A DNA stretch of 64,000 nucleotides from JAFKFH01 sp017307375 (GCA_965229335.1 OZ245874.1:3472001-3536000), one strand, 5' to 3'; shown: positions 8,114 through 17,218, numbered from the stretch's first letter. Numbers and translations are program-made. The notes: generated from the sequence alone by a model not told the origin.

Positions 8114-10009
8114 TTGCCAGACCGCCGCGACGCTGACCAGCAGAAGATGCTCACCCGCCGGACCCTGTTGCTGGCGGGTCTGAAGGGCGGGCTGCTCGCC
8201 GCCCTGGTCGGCCGCCTCTATTATCTCCAGGTCCTGCAATCCGACCAGTACAAGGTCCTGTCGGACGAGAACCGCATTTCTGTCCGCCTGCTGGCGCCGC
8301 CGCGGGGCCGCATCCTCGACCGCTTCGGCGTAGAACTCGCCTCGAACCGCCGCAACTACCGCGCCCTGATCGTGCCGGAGCGTACCGACGACGTCCGGGA
8401 GAGCCTCGAGCGGTTGTCGGCGATCATTTCGATCGACGACACCCAGCGGGCGCGCATCCTGCGCGAGATCCAGCGCAAGCGGAAATTCATGCCGGTCGTG
8501 GTGGCCGAGAACCTGGCCTGGGAAGACTTCGCCCGGATCAATCTGCAAAGCCCCGAACTGCCGGGCATCCTGGTCGATATCGGCGAGACCCGTGACTACA
8601 ACTACGGGTCGTATTTTACCCATATCATCGGCTATGTCGGTGCGGTCAGCGAGAAAGAGCTGTCCGAGGACGACCCGTTGCTCGAACTGCCGGGCTTCCG
8701 TATCGGCAAGCAGGGCATCGAAAAGATCTACGACCTGGATCTCCGCGGCAAGGCTGGCGATACCTCGGTCGAGGTCAATGCCTACGGTCGCGTGATCCGG
8801 GAGTTGCACCGGCGCGAAGGCCAGCCCGGCGACGACATCGTCCTGACCATCGACGCCGAGTTGCAGAAGGCGGTGACCCAGCGGGTCAAGGACGAGAGTG
8901 CCGCGGTCGTCGTGATGGACGTGCGCTCGGGCGAGGTTCTGGCCCTGGTCTCGAACCCGTCCTACGACCCCAATCCGTTCAATGTCGGCATTTCGTCCAA
9001 GGAATGGCAGGCCCTTAACAACAACAAGCTCAAGCCGCTGCTGAACAAGACCATTTCGGGGGTCTATCCGCCCGGGTCGACGTTCAAGATGGTGGTGGGG
9101 CTGGCCGGCCTCGAGGCCGGAGCGATCACCCCCGATACCCGGATTTCCTGTCCCGGCCATTACGACTTCGGCGACAACCGGTTTCATTGCTGGCGCCCGG
9201 GCGGGCACGGTTCGATGACCGTTCATACGGCCATCGAGGAAAGCTGCGACGTGTTCTTCTACGAAGTCGCCCGCCGCATCGGCCCGGACCGGATCGCCGA
9301 CATGGCCAAGCGCTTCGGCCTGGGCGAGCAGACCGGCATCGATCTCGCGAACGAAAAACCCGGCGTCGCCCCGACCCGGGCCTGGAAGAAGCAGGCCCTC
9401 AAGAAGCCCTGGTACGAGGGCGAGACGATCAATGTCGGCATCGGCCAGGGTTACGTGCTGGTGACGCCGCTGCAACTCGCCGTGATGACTTCGCGGCTTG
9501 CAACCAACAAGCAAATCAAGCCGCGTCTGGTGGTCCCCGACGATGTGCCGGCGGACGGCGTGCAGGCGGTCTCGGCCAAGGCCGGCGGGCAATTGGTCAA
9601 CCCGGCCTTCATCAAGATCGTGCAGGACGGGATGAAGGCCGTCACCGGCGGCCCACGCGGCACCGCCTTCAAGTACCGGCTGCCCCCGCCGCTGCCCAAC
9701 ATGGCCGGCAAGACCGGCACGGCCCAGGTACGCCGCATCACCATGAAGGAGCGCGAGAACAAGCGTCGCAAGGAAGAAGACCTGCCGTGGGAGGAACGCC
9801 ACCACGGCTGGTTTGTCGCCTATGTGCCGGTCGAGGATCCGCGCTACGCCGTCTCGGTCCTGGTCGAGCATGGCGGCGCCTCGGGCGCGGCAGCGGCCGT
9901 GGCGCGCGACGTGCTGGTCGAGACCCTGCGGCTCGATCCCGCCAACCGGCCCGGCCGGGCGCGGTTTGCCGCCGAAAGCGTCAGCCCGCAGAAGAAGGAC
10001 CACGGCTGA
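8114..10009 (+). CDS. mrdA: Peptidoglycan transpeptidase PBP2 (MrdA)
   Basis: Class B penicillin-binding protein that cross-links peptidoglycan during cell elongation. It is 631 residues, with one N-terminal membrane helix (about 20-42). The three penicillin-binding motifs are S322-T-F-K (SxxK), S377-C-D (the SxD form usual in PBP2) and K533-T-G-T. The TTG start is supported by AGGAGGGG 7 nt upstream; no better ATG is near. Its stop overlaps the rodA start by 1 nt. A charged loop (about residues 545-560, rich in Lys, Arg and Glu) follows the KTGT motif. Confidence 0.97.
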   Translation: MPDRRDADQQKMLTRRTLLLAGLKGGLLAALVGRLYYLQVLQSDQYKVLSDENRISVRLLAPPRGRILDRFGVELASNRRNYRALIVPERTDDVRESLERLSAIISIDDTQRARILREIQRKRKFMPVVVAENLAWEDFARINLQSPELPGILVDIGETRDYNYGSYFTHIIGYVGAVSEKELSEDDPLLELPGFRIGKQGIEKIYDLDLRGKAGDTSVEVNAYGRVIRELHRREGQPGDDIVLTIDAELQKAVTQRVKDESAAVVVMDVRSGEVLALVSNPSYDPNPFNVGISSKEWQALNNNKLKPLLNKTISGVYPPGSTFKMVVGLAGLEAGAITPDTRISCPGHYDFGDNRFHCWRPGGHGSMTVHTAIEESCDVFFYEVARRIGPDRIADMAKRFGLGEQTGIDLANEKPGVAPTRAWKKQALKKPWYEGETINVGIGQGYVLVTPLQLAVMTSRLATNKQIKPRLVVPDDVPADGVQAVSAKAGGQLVNPAFIKIVQDGMKAVTGGPRGTAFKYRLPPPLPNMAGKTGTAQVRRITMKERENKRRKEEDLPWEERHHGWFVAYVPVEDPRYAVSVLVEHGGASGAAAAVARDVLVETLRLDPANRPGRARFAAESVSPQKKDHG

Positions 10010-11163
10010 TGCTGGCGATGTGGCTCGGTTTCGACGACCAGGGCGACCGCTTGTCGCTTGGCCGCAAGCTGTGGGAAATCAATTGGGGCTTCGTGCTGCT
10101 CGTGGTGCTGCTGGCCTCGGTCGGGTTCGCGGTGCTCTATTCGGCGGCCGGCGGCGATCTCGACCCCTGGGCCAGCCGCCAGATCACCCGTTTCGGCGTC
10201 GGCGTGCTGCTGATGCTGACGGTGGCGGTGATCGACATCCGGGTCTCGCTGCGGTTCGCCTATGTCTTCTACGCGATCTCGCTGGTGCTGCTGGTGGCCG
10301 TCGAACTGGTCGGCAAGGTCGGCATGGGGGCGCAACGCTGGCTGCATCTCGGGGTCATCCAGATCCAGCCGTCGGAACTGATGAAGATTTCGCTGATCCT
10401 GGCGCTTGGCCGGTATTTCCACGGGCTGTCGATCGAGGATGTCGGTCGGCTGCGCTGGCTGATCGTGCCGGTCGTGATGTGCCTTGCCCCGGCCGTACTG
10501 GTGATGAAGCAGCCCGATCTCGGCACGGCGCTGATGCTGCTGTCGATCGGCGGCGCACTGCTGTTCCTGGTCGGCGTCCGGATCTGGAAGTTTGCGACCG
10601 TGATCGCCTTGGGCCTGGTCATGCTGCCGATCGCCTATGCCAAGCTGCATGATTACCAGCGACGCCGGATCGAGATCTTTCTCGACCCCGAGCAAGACCC
10701 GCTCGGGGCGGGCTATCACATCCTGCAGTCCAAGATCGCGCTGGGGTCGGGCGGCATGTTCGGCAAGGGGTACCTCCAGGGTACGCAGAGCCACCTGAGT
10801 TTCCTGCCTGAGCATCATACCGACTTCATCTTCACGACCCTGGCCGAGGAATTCGGCATGGTCGGCGGGCTGGTGCTGATTTCGCTTTACGTCCTGCTGC
10901 TGATCTACGGCTATGCGATCGCCTTCCGGTCGCGCAGCCAGTACGGCCGCCTCGTCGGTCTCGGCGTCACCGTGATGCTGTTCGTTTATTTCTACGTCAA
11001 CATCGCGATGGTTTCGGGGCTTCTGCCGGTCGTCGGCATTCCATTGCCGCTGTTGTCCTATGGCGGCACGGCGATGATGACGCTGATGATGGGATTTGGC
11101 CTGCTGCTCTCGGTTTACGTGCACCGCGACATCGAGATACCCAGACGGATCGGCGGCATCTAG
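10009..11163 (+). CDS. rodA: Peptidoglycan glycosyltransferase RodA
   Basis: SEDS-family polymerase that makes glycan strands with PBP2 during elongation. The protein has 384 residues and about ten membrane helices. Family signatures include AQRWLHLGVIQIQPSELMK, LKQPDLGTA-like VMKQPDLGTALM and LPEHHTDFIF, the last holding the catalytic Asp. ATG overlaps the mrdA stop (TGATG), which suggests translational coupling. It is the last gene of the elongasome operon. Confidence 0.97.
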   Translation: MLAMWLGFDDQGDRLSLGRKLWEINWGFVLLVVLLASVGFAVLYSAAGGDLDPWASRQITRFGVGVLLMLTVAVIDIRVSLRFAYVFYAISLVLLVAVELVGKVGMGAQRWLHLGVIQIQPSELMKISLILALGRYFHGLSIEDVGRLRWLIVPVVMCLAPAVLVMKQPDLGTALMLLSIGGALLFLVGVRIWKFATVIALGLVMLPIAYAKLHDYQRRRIEIFLDPEQDPLGAGYHILQSKIALGSGGMFGKGYLQGTQSHLSFLPEHHTDFIFTTLAEEFGMVGGLVLISLYVLLLIYGYAIAFRSRSQYGRLVGLGVTVMLFVYFYVNIAMVSGLLPVVGIPLPLLSYGGTAMMTLMMGFGLLLSVYVHRDIEIPRRIGGI

Positions 11164-11451
11164 GGGCGGGTAACCTTTTGTCGCATTGACGTCAAATACG
11201 GGTGGCGTTAGCGTTCTGGCCTGATCCGGCCCTGGAGCGGTGCTTGACTGTCACACCTGATCTGGCTGTCCGCCGCTCTCGCGACCGCTGCGCTTCGTCC
11301 TTTCATGACGCAGACGCAGGTGGACCATGTCGGTCCCAATCTGGTCGCAATCCGGTTCATTCATGCACTCATTTGGGTCATCGTTTCGCCCGACGGGCGG
11401 CGTCATGTATTGACCTGCCCCGGGATATGGGGCGCCGGGAGGGCGCGCACT

Positions 11452-14223
11452 ATGTCGTTCGCAAGAATTGCGTCGATTCTGGTTCTGATTGCCGGCCTGG
11501 CCACACCTGGTCTGGTGGTGGCATCCCCACCAGGCGAGAGCCCGACAGAACAGGCCGACATTCCCAGCGGTTGCATCCGAGCACCGTTCCCGACCGAGCC
11601 GACCGGCCCCAGCATCCGGATCCGTCGCGGCATCAAGAGCACGACCAGCAAGGCCACCTTCGACCTGGCCTTCTGGCGGGTGCCATGCGCCAACAATGCC
11701 CAGCGGTCGCTGACGCTGATGAAGGTCACCGGTGCCAGCCAGGAAGTCTACGGTAGCGGCTACGCATCGAATCCGTTCGTGTGCAGTTCGGACTTCGCCC
11801 TGTCGCAGGGCGGGATGCCGTTCTACATAAGTTTCGTGTCCGAAGACCCCTACAGCACGCTCTGCAACAGCTTCGCGGTCGGACAGTCGAAGGCCTATGT
11901 CGTCGACGTCATATTGTCGCAGACGTTCGATGGGCAGAAAGCCTTCGAGATCGGCTATGCGCGGACCCTGCTGACCACCGTTCCGGCCTATCTGCGCAGT
12001 CCGGCGCAATTTGCCGTCTCCGCCGTCCTGGCCGGTACCGGAACAGGCCGAATAACGAGCAGTGATGGCCAAATCAATTGCGGCAGTGCCGGGGGCTCCT
12101 GGTGTAGTGCGCAATTCGACGAAACCGCGGAAGTGGTGCTGACCGCCACACCAGGCCCTGATTCCATGTTTGCCGGATGGGTCGAACCTGCCTGCGGCAC
12201 GACTGCCGCGACCACGAGCATCGTGGTCTTGCGCGCCGTTACCTGCACGGCACGGTTCGAACCGGGGCCGGTCGAGCCGCAGACCGGTTTCTGGTACGAT
12301 CCCTCGCGTCCGGCGATCGGCTTCGGCATCGAGCGAAACGGGTCGCGCATGATGCTGGCCGGGTATCTCTATCGCGATCCCGGCGATGGCACCCCGGTCT
12401 GGTTCAATGCGAGCGGCAGCTACGCTGTCCGCACATTCTCCGGCCGGGTCGAACACTATTATGGCGGCCCATCGTTCGGGTCCGATGGCGGCGGGGCGCC
12501 CGGCATGGTCGCAGGCGGCAATCTGACGGTCGTCTTCTCGAGCCCGACGACGGCATCGATCTCCTGGCCCGGCCTTGCCACGCCATTCAGCCTCGTGCGC
12601 TATCAGTTCGCCGATCAGGCGCCCGATATCGCCGCCGCCCGGACCGAGGGCACCAGTTCGGCCCGGATGACCGTGCCGGATCCGGCAACCGGCGCACTGA
12701 TCGCCAGGATGGCACGATCGCGGATCATCGTCACGCTGCAGCCGGATGGGGATGCCAGGGCGCGCGCCGGCGCGCTGCAGGGCCGGATGGCGGGCATGGG
12801 CGTCTCCAGGGTGGAAAGCCTGGCCACGGCGCCGCAGCTGATCGTCGATGCACCCCCCGAGGCACTCGAAGCGCTGCGCCGCGATCCCGATGTCGTCTCC
12901 GTCGAGCGCGACCAGCCGTTGCTCTTCACCCTGCGTCAGTCCGGGCCGCTGGTCCAGGCCGACCAGATGCGATGGGCGGGAGCCATCGGCAGCGGTCGCG
13001 CGGTGGCCATCGTCGACAGCGGCGTCGATGCGTCGCATCCGTTCCTCGGCGGCCGCGTCATCGCCGAAGCCTGCTTCTCGACGAACTACTATCAGAATGC
13101 GAACAACCGGCTTATTTCCACCTGCCCCAACGGCCAGGCCACGCAGATCAGCCCTGGGGCCGCAGGGCCCTGCGGGTCGGCGAACTGTGAACACGGCACT
13201 CACGTCGCGGGTATCGCGGCGGGAGCGGGCTCGGACATCTTCGGCGTCGCACCTGGCGCCGGTATCGTTTCCGTCAAGGTGGCGACAATGGTGCAGGTGC
13301 CGGGATGCCCGCCCCAGAACTGCACCGGCATCGTCGGCAGCGACGTCCTGCGCGCCCTCGACTGGATCAATCAGAATGCTGCTCGGCTCGGCATTGCGGC
13401 GGTGAACATGAGCCTTGGCGGCAGCGACCTCTACAGCGACTACTGCGACTATTCCTCCTACAAGCCGCTGATCGACGCCCTGCGCGCCAAGGGGATCGCC
13501 GTCGTCGCCGCCGCCGGCAATGACGGGCAATCGCGCCACGTGACGGTACCGGCATGCATTTCGACCGCGATCGCCGTGGGCTCGACCACCAAGTCGGGCA
13601 GTATCTCGTCGTTCTCGAATATCTGGCGCAACCGCATCCTGATGGCGCCGGGCAGCGATATCCTGTCCTCGATTCCGGGCGGGGACTTCGCGACGATGGA
13701 CGGCACGTCGATGGCCGCGCCGCATGTCAGCGGTGCCTTCGTCACCTTGCGGGGACTGTTTCCCTATGCCAGCGTCGAGGCGATTCGCGACAAGCTGCTG
13801 GCCACCGGCACCCGCGACAGCGCTGGTCTGGGCTTTTACCGGATCAACACCCGTGACACGGCCGTCGCCCTGGATGCGGCTGCGCGGATCGCCCCGGAAA
13901 CCGGCTGGTGGTGGACCCCGGGCGCCGGGGGCCGCGGCTATTTCATGGAAACCCAGGGCAACCAGGTCTTCATGGCCAGCTATCATTATCGGCCGGACGG
14001 TTCCGCGGAATGGGAGGTCGGGCAGGGCCAGGTCGGGTTTGCCGGCCAGATCCAGTTCGCCATGCGGCGCTATGTCGGTGGTTCGTCGCTCGACGGTGTG
14101 ATCCGGGTGCCGACCGAGACGACCGGGCACGGCCAGGTGACGCTGGTGTTCAGCGATCGGCGCAACGGGCTTATCGTGCTGCCCGACGGACGTCGGCAGA
14201 CGCTGTCGCGCTATGCCTTCTGA
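11452..14223 (+). CDS. Secreted S8 subtilisin-like serine protease, multidomain
   Basis: Exported protease of 923 residues. The ATG at 11452 is chosen because it follows GGGAGGG and opens a clean signal peptide (cleavage near VVA-SPP); the frame is open further upstream but without a signal. Regions in order: a Cys-containing N-terminal domain, a divergent InlB B-repeat-like module (about 193-273), a GxWYxPxRxGxG beta domain (276-390), an inhibitor I9-like prodomain (424-491), and the S8 domain (516-790) with triad D522, H584 and S753. A second copy of the GxW beta domain (ETGWWWTPGAGGRGY onward, 813-923) ends the protein. Domain order is unusual: the propeptide sits in the middle. Substrate unknown. 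No gene in the cluster obviously depends on it. Confidence 0.88.
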   Translation: MSFARIASILVLIAGLATPGLVVASPPGESPTEQADIPSGCIRAPFPTEPTGPSIRIRRGIKSTTSKATFDLAFWRVPCANNAQRSLTLMKVTGASQEVYGSGYASNPFVCSSDFALSQGGMPFYISFVSEDPYSTLCNSFAVGQSKAYVVDVILSQTFDGQKAFEIGYARTLLTTVPAYLRSPAQFAVSAVLAGTGTGRITSSDGQINCGSAGGSWCSAQFDETAEVVLTATPGPDSMFAGWVEPACGTTAATTSIVVLRAVTCTARFEPGPVEPQTGFWYDPSRPAIGFGIERNGSRMMLAGYLYRDPGDGTPVWFNASGSYAVRTFSGRVEHYYGGPSFGSDGGGAPGMVAGGNLTVVFSSPTTASISWPGLATPFSLVRYQFADQAPDIAAARTEGTSSARMTVPDPATGALIARMARSRIIVTLQPDGDARARAGALQGRMAGMGVSRVESLATAPQLIVDAPPEALEALRRDPDVVSVERDQPLLFTLRQSGPLVQADQMRWAGAIGSGRAVAIVDSGVDASHPFLGGRVIAEACFSTNYYQNANNRLISTCPNGQATQISPGAAGPCGSANCEHGTHVAGIAAGAGSDIFGVAPGAGIVSVKVATMVQVPGCPPQNCTGIVGSDVLRALDWINQNAARLGIAAVNMSLGGSDLYSDYCDYSSYKPLIDALRAKGIAVVAAAGNDGQSRHVTVPACISTAIAVGSTTKSGSISSFSNIWRNRILMAPGSDILSSIPGGDFATMDGTSMAAPHVSGAFVTLRGLFPYASVEAIRDKLLATGTRDSAGLGFYRINTRDTAVALDAAARIAPETGWWWTPGAGGRGYFMETQGNQVFMASYHYRPDGSAEWEVGQGQVGFAGQIQFAMRRYVGGSSLDGVIRVPTETTGHGQVTLVFSDRRNGLIVLPDGRRQTLSRYAF

Positions 14224-14279
14224 CGCCTGCGCCCGCCCAGCCTCTTGACCGGCCGCGTTGCGGGGATCAGTTTGGACCG

Positions 14280-14525
14280 ATGTCGGATTCCGAAGATCCT
14301 CGCATCAAGCTGCGGGCCCAGATCACGGCGCTGCGGGGGCAGATCGATCCCCGGCTGCTCGAACAGGTGCGTCAGGCCTATCTGTCGCAGTTGCAGGGCG
14401 AGCGCCAGGAGCAGGCGAACGCCAAGCAGGCGGTCGAGCTCTACCTGCAGGAAAAGCGCAAGAACGCGGCCCTGCTGCAGCAACTGGTCAAGCAGCTGAA
14501 GGGCATACGGAAACGTCCTGGTTAG
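14280..14525 (+). CDS. Small coiled-coil protein of unknown function
   Basis: An 81-residue, highly charged, fully helical-looking protein with Leu/Ala/Gln heptads (roughly residues 15-75), no membrane segment and no signal. I do not recognise the family. It begins 56 nt after the protease stop in the same direction, so it could share its transcript. Its last 4 nt overlap the convergent lysE-family gene. The ATG has only a weak GGGGA upstream. Base composition and codon use look like the neighbours. Confidence 0.55.
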   Translation: MSDSEDPRIKLRAQITALRGQIDPRLLEQVRQAYLSQLQGERQEQANAKQAVELYLQEKRKNAALLQQLVKQLKGIRKRPG

Positions 14526-15151
14526 CGGCGAAGCTCGCCCAACGCCAGCCGCAGGCCCAGCCCGATCATCAGCGAGCCCGAAATGCGGCCGATCCAGCCG
14601 GCGAGGCACGGCTGCCGCACCAGTTCCCGCCGCAGCGCGCCGGCGGCCAGAGCCACCGCCAGCAGGACGATCGTTCCCTGAACGATGAACAGCGCGCCGA
14701 GGGTCAGGATCTGCAGCGGTGTCGGCCAGCCGCCGGCCGAAACGAACTGCGGCAGGAAGGCCAGGAAGAACAGCGCGACCTTCGGGTTCAACGCGTTGGT
14801 GACGAAGCCCTGGCGGAAGATCCGTAACCCGGCACCCGGCGCAACGGTGGCACCGCCGGTCAGCGCCGGCGGATGACGCCAGGCATCGATCCCGAGCCAG
14901 ACCAGATAGGCCGCGCCAGCCAGCTTGATCGCCATCAGTGCCGCCGGCATCGTCGCCGCCAGCGCCGTCAGCCCGGCGACCGCGGCCACGGCATGAACGA
15001 CACAACCGGCGCTGATGCCCAGGGCCGCCAGTGCCCCGCCCCGGCTACCGCCGGCGAGGCCGTTGGCGAGCACGTACAGCATGTCCGGGCCGGGCGTCAG
15101 GTTCAGCGCCAGCGCCGCGACCAGGAACAGGACGAGGTTGGCGGCTTCCAC
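14522..15151 (-). CDS. LysE/RhtB-family amino-acid exporter
   Basis: Inner-membrane exporter of 209 residues with about six helices. The N-terminal signature LNLTPGPDMLYVLANG and the later RQGFVTNALNPKVALFFLAFLPQF are hallmarks of the RhtB branch, which exports amino acids such as homoserine, threonine or leucine. The precise cargo cannot be read. GTG start. It begins 6 nt after the stop of a small lipoprotein gene, which suggests one transcript. Confidence 0.9.
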   Translation of the reverse strand: MEAANLVLFLVAALALNLTPGPDMLYVLANGLAGGSRGGALAALGISAGCVVHAVAAVAGLTALAATMPAALMAIKLAGAAYLVWLGIDAWRHPPALTGGATVAPGAGLRIFRQGFVTNALNPKVALFFLAFLPQFVSAGGWPTPLQILTLGALFIVQGTIVLLAVALAAGALRRELVRQPCLAGWIGRISGSLMIGLGLRLALGELRR

Positions 15152-15157
15152 CGGGTA

Positions 15158-15364
15158 TTACTGATTGAGGATCTTGCGGCGCTGGCGCTCGTATTCGCCT
15201 TGGGTGATCGCACCGCTGTCGAGGGCGTTCTTGAGGTCGAGCAGCTGCTGGCCGGTCGTTGCCGTCGTGACCGACGTGGCCGAAGACGCGCCACCGCCGC
15301 CGCAGGCGGCAAGGCCGAAAACCAGGACGGAAGCGAGCAGGGCGGTAATGATCGAGCGCGTCAC
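15158..15364 (-). CDS. Small SHOCT-domain lipoprotein
   Basis: A 68-residue protein with a lipoprotein signal ending in the lipobox LAAC at about residue 21, then a Gly/Ser/Thr-rich linker and a C-terminal short helical SHOCT motif (LLDLKNALDSGAITQGEYERQRRKIL). SHOCT motifs often mediate oligomerisation. GTG start. It is likely anchored in the inner or outer membrane. Function unknown; it is just upstream of the LysE-family exporter. Confidence 0.75.
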   Translation of the reverse strand: MTRSIITALLASVLVFGLAACGGGGASSATSVTTATTGQQLLDLKNALDSGAITQGEYERQRRKILNQ

Positions 15365-15403
15365 GTCGAGCGTTCCTTGTCGTCGTGTGCCTGAACGCAG
15401 AAA

Positions 15404-15434
15404 CGAGTGCGCTGCCGCTCAGGCAACGCACTCG
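15404..15434 (-). terminator. Terminator after tatA
   Basis: CGAGTGCG-c-TGCC / GGCA-a-CGCACTCG forms a 12-bp stem with one mismatch and a 5-nt loop, 39 nt past the tatA stop, followed on the minus strand by a short TTTC run. Confidence 0.6.
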
Positions 15435-15472
15435 CTCAGCCTGTGCCTCCCGCCGGCGGCGGGTGCGAAACT

Positions 15473-15724
15473 TCAGCTCTGATGGCTGTGGGTCGCCTGG
15501 GTCGAACCGGCAGCCGGCTTGGCCGCATCGGCGGTGACCTGGGGCGAGCCCGGGGCCGGCGTTGCGCTGCGCTGGGCTTCCTGCGGCTCGTCCTTCATGC
15601 CCGAACGGAAGGCCTTGATGCCCTTCGCCAGATCGTTCATGGCGGACGGCAGGCGGCCGGCACCGAAGATCACGACCACAACGACCAGGACGATAAGCAA
15701 ATGCCAGATGCTGAAGCTACCCAT
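15473..15724 (-). CDS. tatA: Sec-independent translocase subunit TatA
   Basis: TatA forms the protein-conducting oligomer of the twin-arginine pathway. The protein is 83 residues: a single N-terminal membrane helix (about 5-20), the FGAGRLPSAMNDLAKGIKAFRSGM amphipathic helix with the FG hinge, and an unstructured acidic-to-polar tail ending in His/Gln/Ser. An AGGAG site 5 nt upstream fixes the ATG. It lies about 46 kb from the tatB-tatC pair at the other end of this window, whereas many relatives keep tatABC together. Confidence 0.93.
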   Translation of the reverse strand: MGSFSIWHLLIVLVVVVVIFGAGRLPSAMNDLAKGIKAFRSGMKDEPQEAQRSATPAPGSPQVTADAAKPAAGSTQATHSHQS

Positions 15725-15896
15725 GACGGCTCCTTGATAATAGGCGACCGGGGCGAAGGCCGCCTCGCCCGTCGCGCTGTCGTCCAACCATAAAGCCCCG
15801 GCGGGGTCACGGCAATGGCTATCGTCCCTGCCGGGCAAGGCCCTCCAGTTGCATGAATTTGCGCCATCCGCCGATAAATAATGGATAAAATCCGGT

Positions 15897-15910
15897 GCAA
15901 GCGCGCTTGC
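15897..15910. promoter_or_regulatory. 14-bp perfect palindrome upstream of the Crp/Fnr gene
   Basis: GCAAGCGCGCTTGC reads the same on both strands and lies 59 nt before the Crp/Fnr-family start, in the divergent region shared with tatA and next to AT-rich -10-like sequence (GATAAATAATGG). It is a candidate operator, possibly for autoregulation; its partner protein is unknown. Confidence 0.4.
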
Positions 15911-15968
15911 CTGCTTGTAAAGTCGCGCCGCTCGCGTCAATCGAGGTCGACTCCGGGGGGATTTGAAG

Positions 15969-16700
15969 ATGCCGCCTGCAACCACCGTCGAATCAAAGGC
16001 CATGCGCCTGTCCGGCATCGAGGTCCTGCGTGGCCTGACCGAGGCGGATCTGCGGGAAGTCGAACAGACCTCGGCCTGGCGGCGCTACGCCTCTGGCGAA
16101 CAGATCCTCGACCGCGACAGCGACAGCCGCGACGTGTTCTTCGTCGTCGAGGGGCAGGTCGAAGTGGTCAATTTCTCGCCGTCGGGCCGGGAAGTCGCCT
16201 ACGCGACCGTGCCGGCCGGCGGGTTCTTCGGCGAACTTTCGGCGATCGACGGCGAGCCGCGCTCGGCCAATGTCGTCGCCGACAAGAATTGCCTGCTGGC
16301 CTCGCTGCCGCCCGAGCGGTTCCGCGAATTGCTGCAGAAGCACGGCCAGGTCTCGGTCCGCGTGCTGACCCGGCTCGCCCGCATCATCCGCATCTGCGAC
16401 GACCGCATCATGGACCTGTCGACGCTGGGTGCCGTCCAGCGCGTCTATCAGGAACTGCTGCGCATGGCCAAGCCCGATCCGGTGACCCCCGGCTCGTGGC
16501 TGATCTATCCGCTGCCCCGCCAGCATGAAATCGCCAGCCGCGCCTCGACCACGCGCGAGACGGTGGCGCGGGTGCTGGGCCATCTGGTTTCCGACGGGCT
16601 GATCACCCGCAAGGAAAAGACGGTCTATCTGAACGACCGGGCTGCGCTGAAGAAGCTGATCGAGAAGATGTCGGACAAGGGCGCCGAGAACGCCCGCTGA
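15969..16700 (+). CDS. Crp/Fnr-family transcriptional regulator
   Basis: Cytosolic regulator of 243 residues. An N-terminal cyclic-nucleotide-binding fold (about 12-125; GGFFGELSAIDGEPRSANVVA is the phosphate-binding cassette region) is followed by the long dimer helix and a C-terminal winged helix (QHEIASRASTTRETVARVLGHLVSDG, about 185-210). The cassette resembles the cAMP-binding GELA..RSA pattern, though a true ligand cannot be proved. No Fnr-type Cys cluster is present. ATG at 15969 is preferred over a TTG two codons upstream because of the GGGGGG site 8 nt before it. Confidence 0.9.
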   Translation: MPPATTVESKAMRLSGIEVLRGLTEADLREVEQTSAWRRYASGEQILDRDSDSRDVFFVVEGQVEVVNFSPSGREVAYATVPAGGFFGELSAIDGEPRSANVVADKNCLLASLPPERFRELLQKHGQVSVRVLTRLARIIRICDDRIMDLSTLGAVQRVYQELLRMAKPDPVTPGSWLIYPLPRQHEIASRASTTRETVARVLGHLVSDGLITRKEKTVYLNDRAALKKLIEKMSDKGAENAR

Positions 16701-16709
16701 AAAATCGAC

Positions 16710-16732
16710 GGGGCAGGGTGCGACCCTGCCCC
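16710..16732. terminator. Bidirectional terminator between the Crp/Fnr and SRPBCC genes
   Basis: Perfect 10-bp stem GGGGCAGGGT / ACCCTGCCCC with a GCG loop, lying between two convergent genes. On the minus strand it is followed by TTTTT, a good end for the catabolic operon. Confidence 0.8.
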
Positions 16733-16740
16733 CGCCCGGC

Positions 16741-17166
16741 TCAGAGGCCGAGCTTGGCCTTGATCGCCGCGATGCCGCCCCGATACATGTTGCCGACGAT
16801 ACGCTCGGCCTTTTCCTCGGGGAAACCTTCGGCCGGGCGGAAGGTCGCGCCCCATTCGATGCGGCTGGCCGCATCGCCCTCGGCCACGACCTTCAGCGTC
16901 GAGACGTAGTCGACCACCGGCATCGGACCGGACACGATCGAATAGCTGTAGGACATGCCCGGCTTGTCCTCGGCGACGAGCTTTTCGGTAATGGTGCCGT
17001 TCGGCACGGCGAGATGGCGCAGGCCGCCGACGCCTCGCCCTTCGGTGGTCAGGCCGTCCATTCCCGGCGCCCAGTCGTTCAGGCGATAGAAGTCGCCGAT
17101 CAGGCCCCAGACCTTTGCCGCCGGCGCGGCGACGGATTCGCTGACTTTGACTTCGGTCACGAGCAT
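16741..17166 (-). CDS. SRPBCC-fold (Bet v1/polyketide cyclase-like) protein
   Basis: A 141-residue START/Bet v1-like protein: VSESVAAPAAKVWGLIGDFYRLNDWAPGM is the typical N-terminal strand-helix of the family and forms one side of a hydrophobic ligand pocket. Members bind or act on small hydrophobic molecules. It is the last gene of the minus-strand catabolic operon, 52 nt after the alpha/beta hydrolase stop and just ahead of the terminator. It may bind or process an intermediate of that pathway; this is inference. Confidence 0.8.
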   Translation of the reverse strand: MLVTEVKVSESVAAPAAKVWGLIGDFYRLNDWAPGMDGLTTEGRGVGGLRHLAVPNGTITEKLVAEDKPGMSYSYSIVSGPMPVVDYVSTLKVVAEGDAASRIEWGATFRPAEGFPEEKAERIVGNMYRGGIAAIKAKLGL

Positions 17167-17218
17167 TTCCTCCCAGCTTGCGAGACGGGCGCGATCAAGC
17201 CACGACCGACGACGATTG

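Noticed and set aside
7811..10003. 730-codon open frame opposite mrdA
   Set aside because: Antisense shadow of a gene with all penicillin-binding motifs.
11251..14130. 959-codon open frame on the minus strand opposite the protease
   Set aside because: Antisense shadow; the forward frame has a signal peptide and a full catalytic triad.
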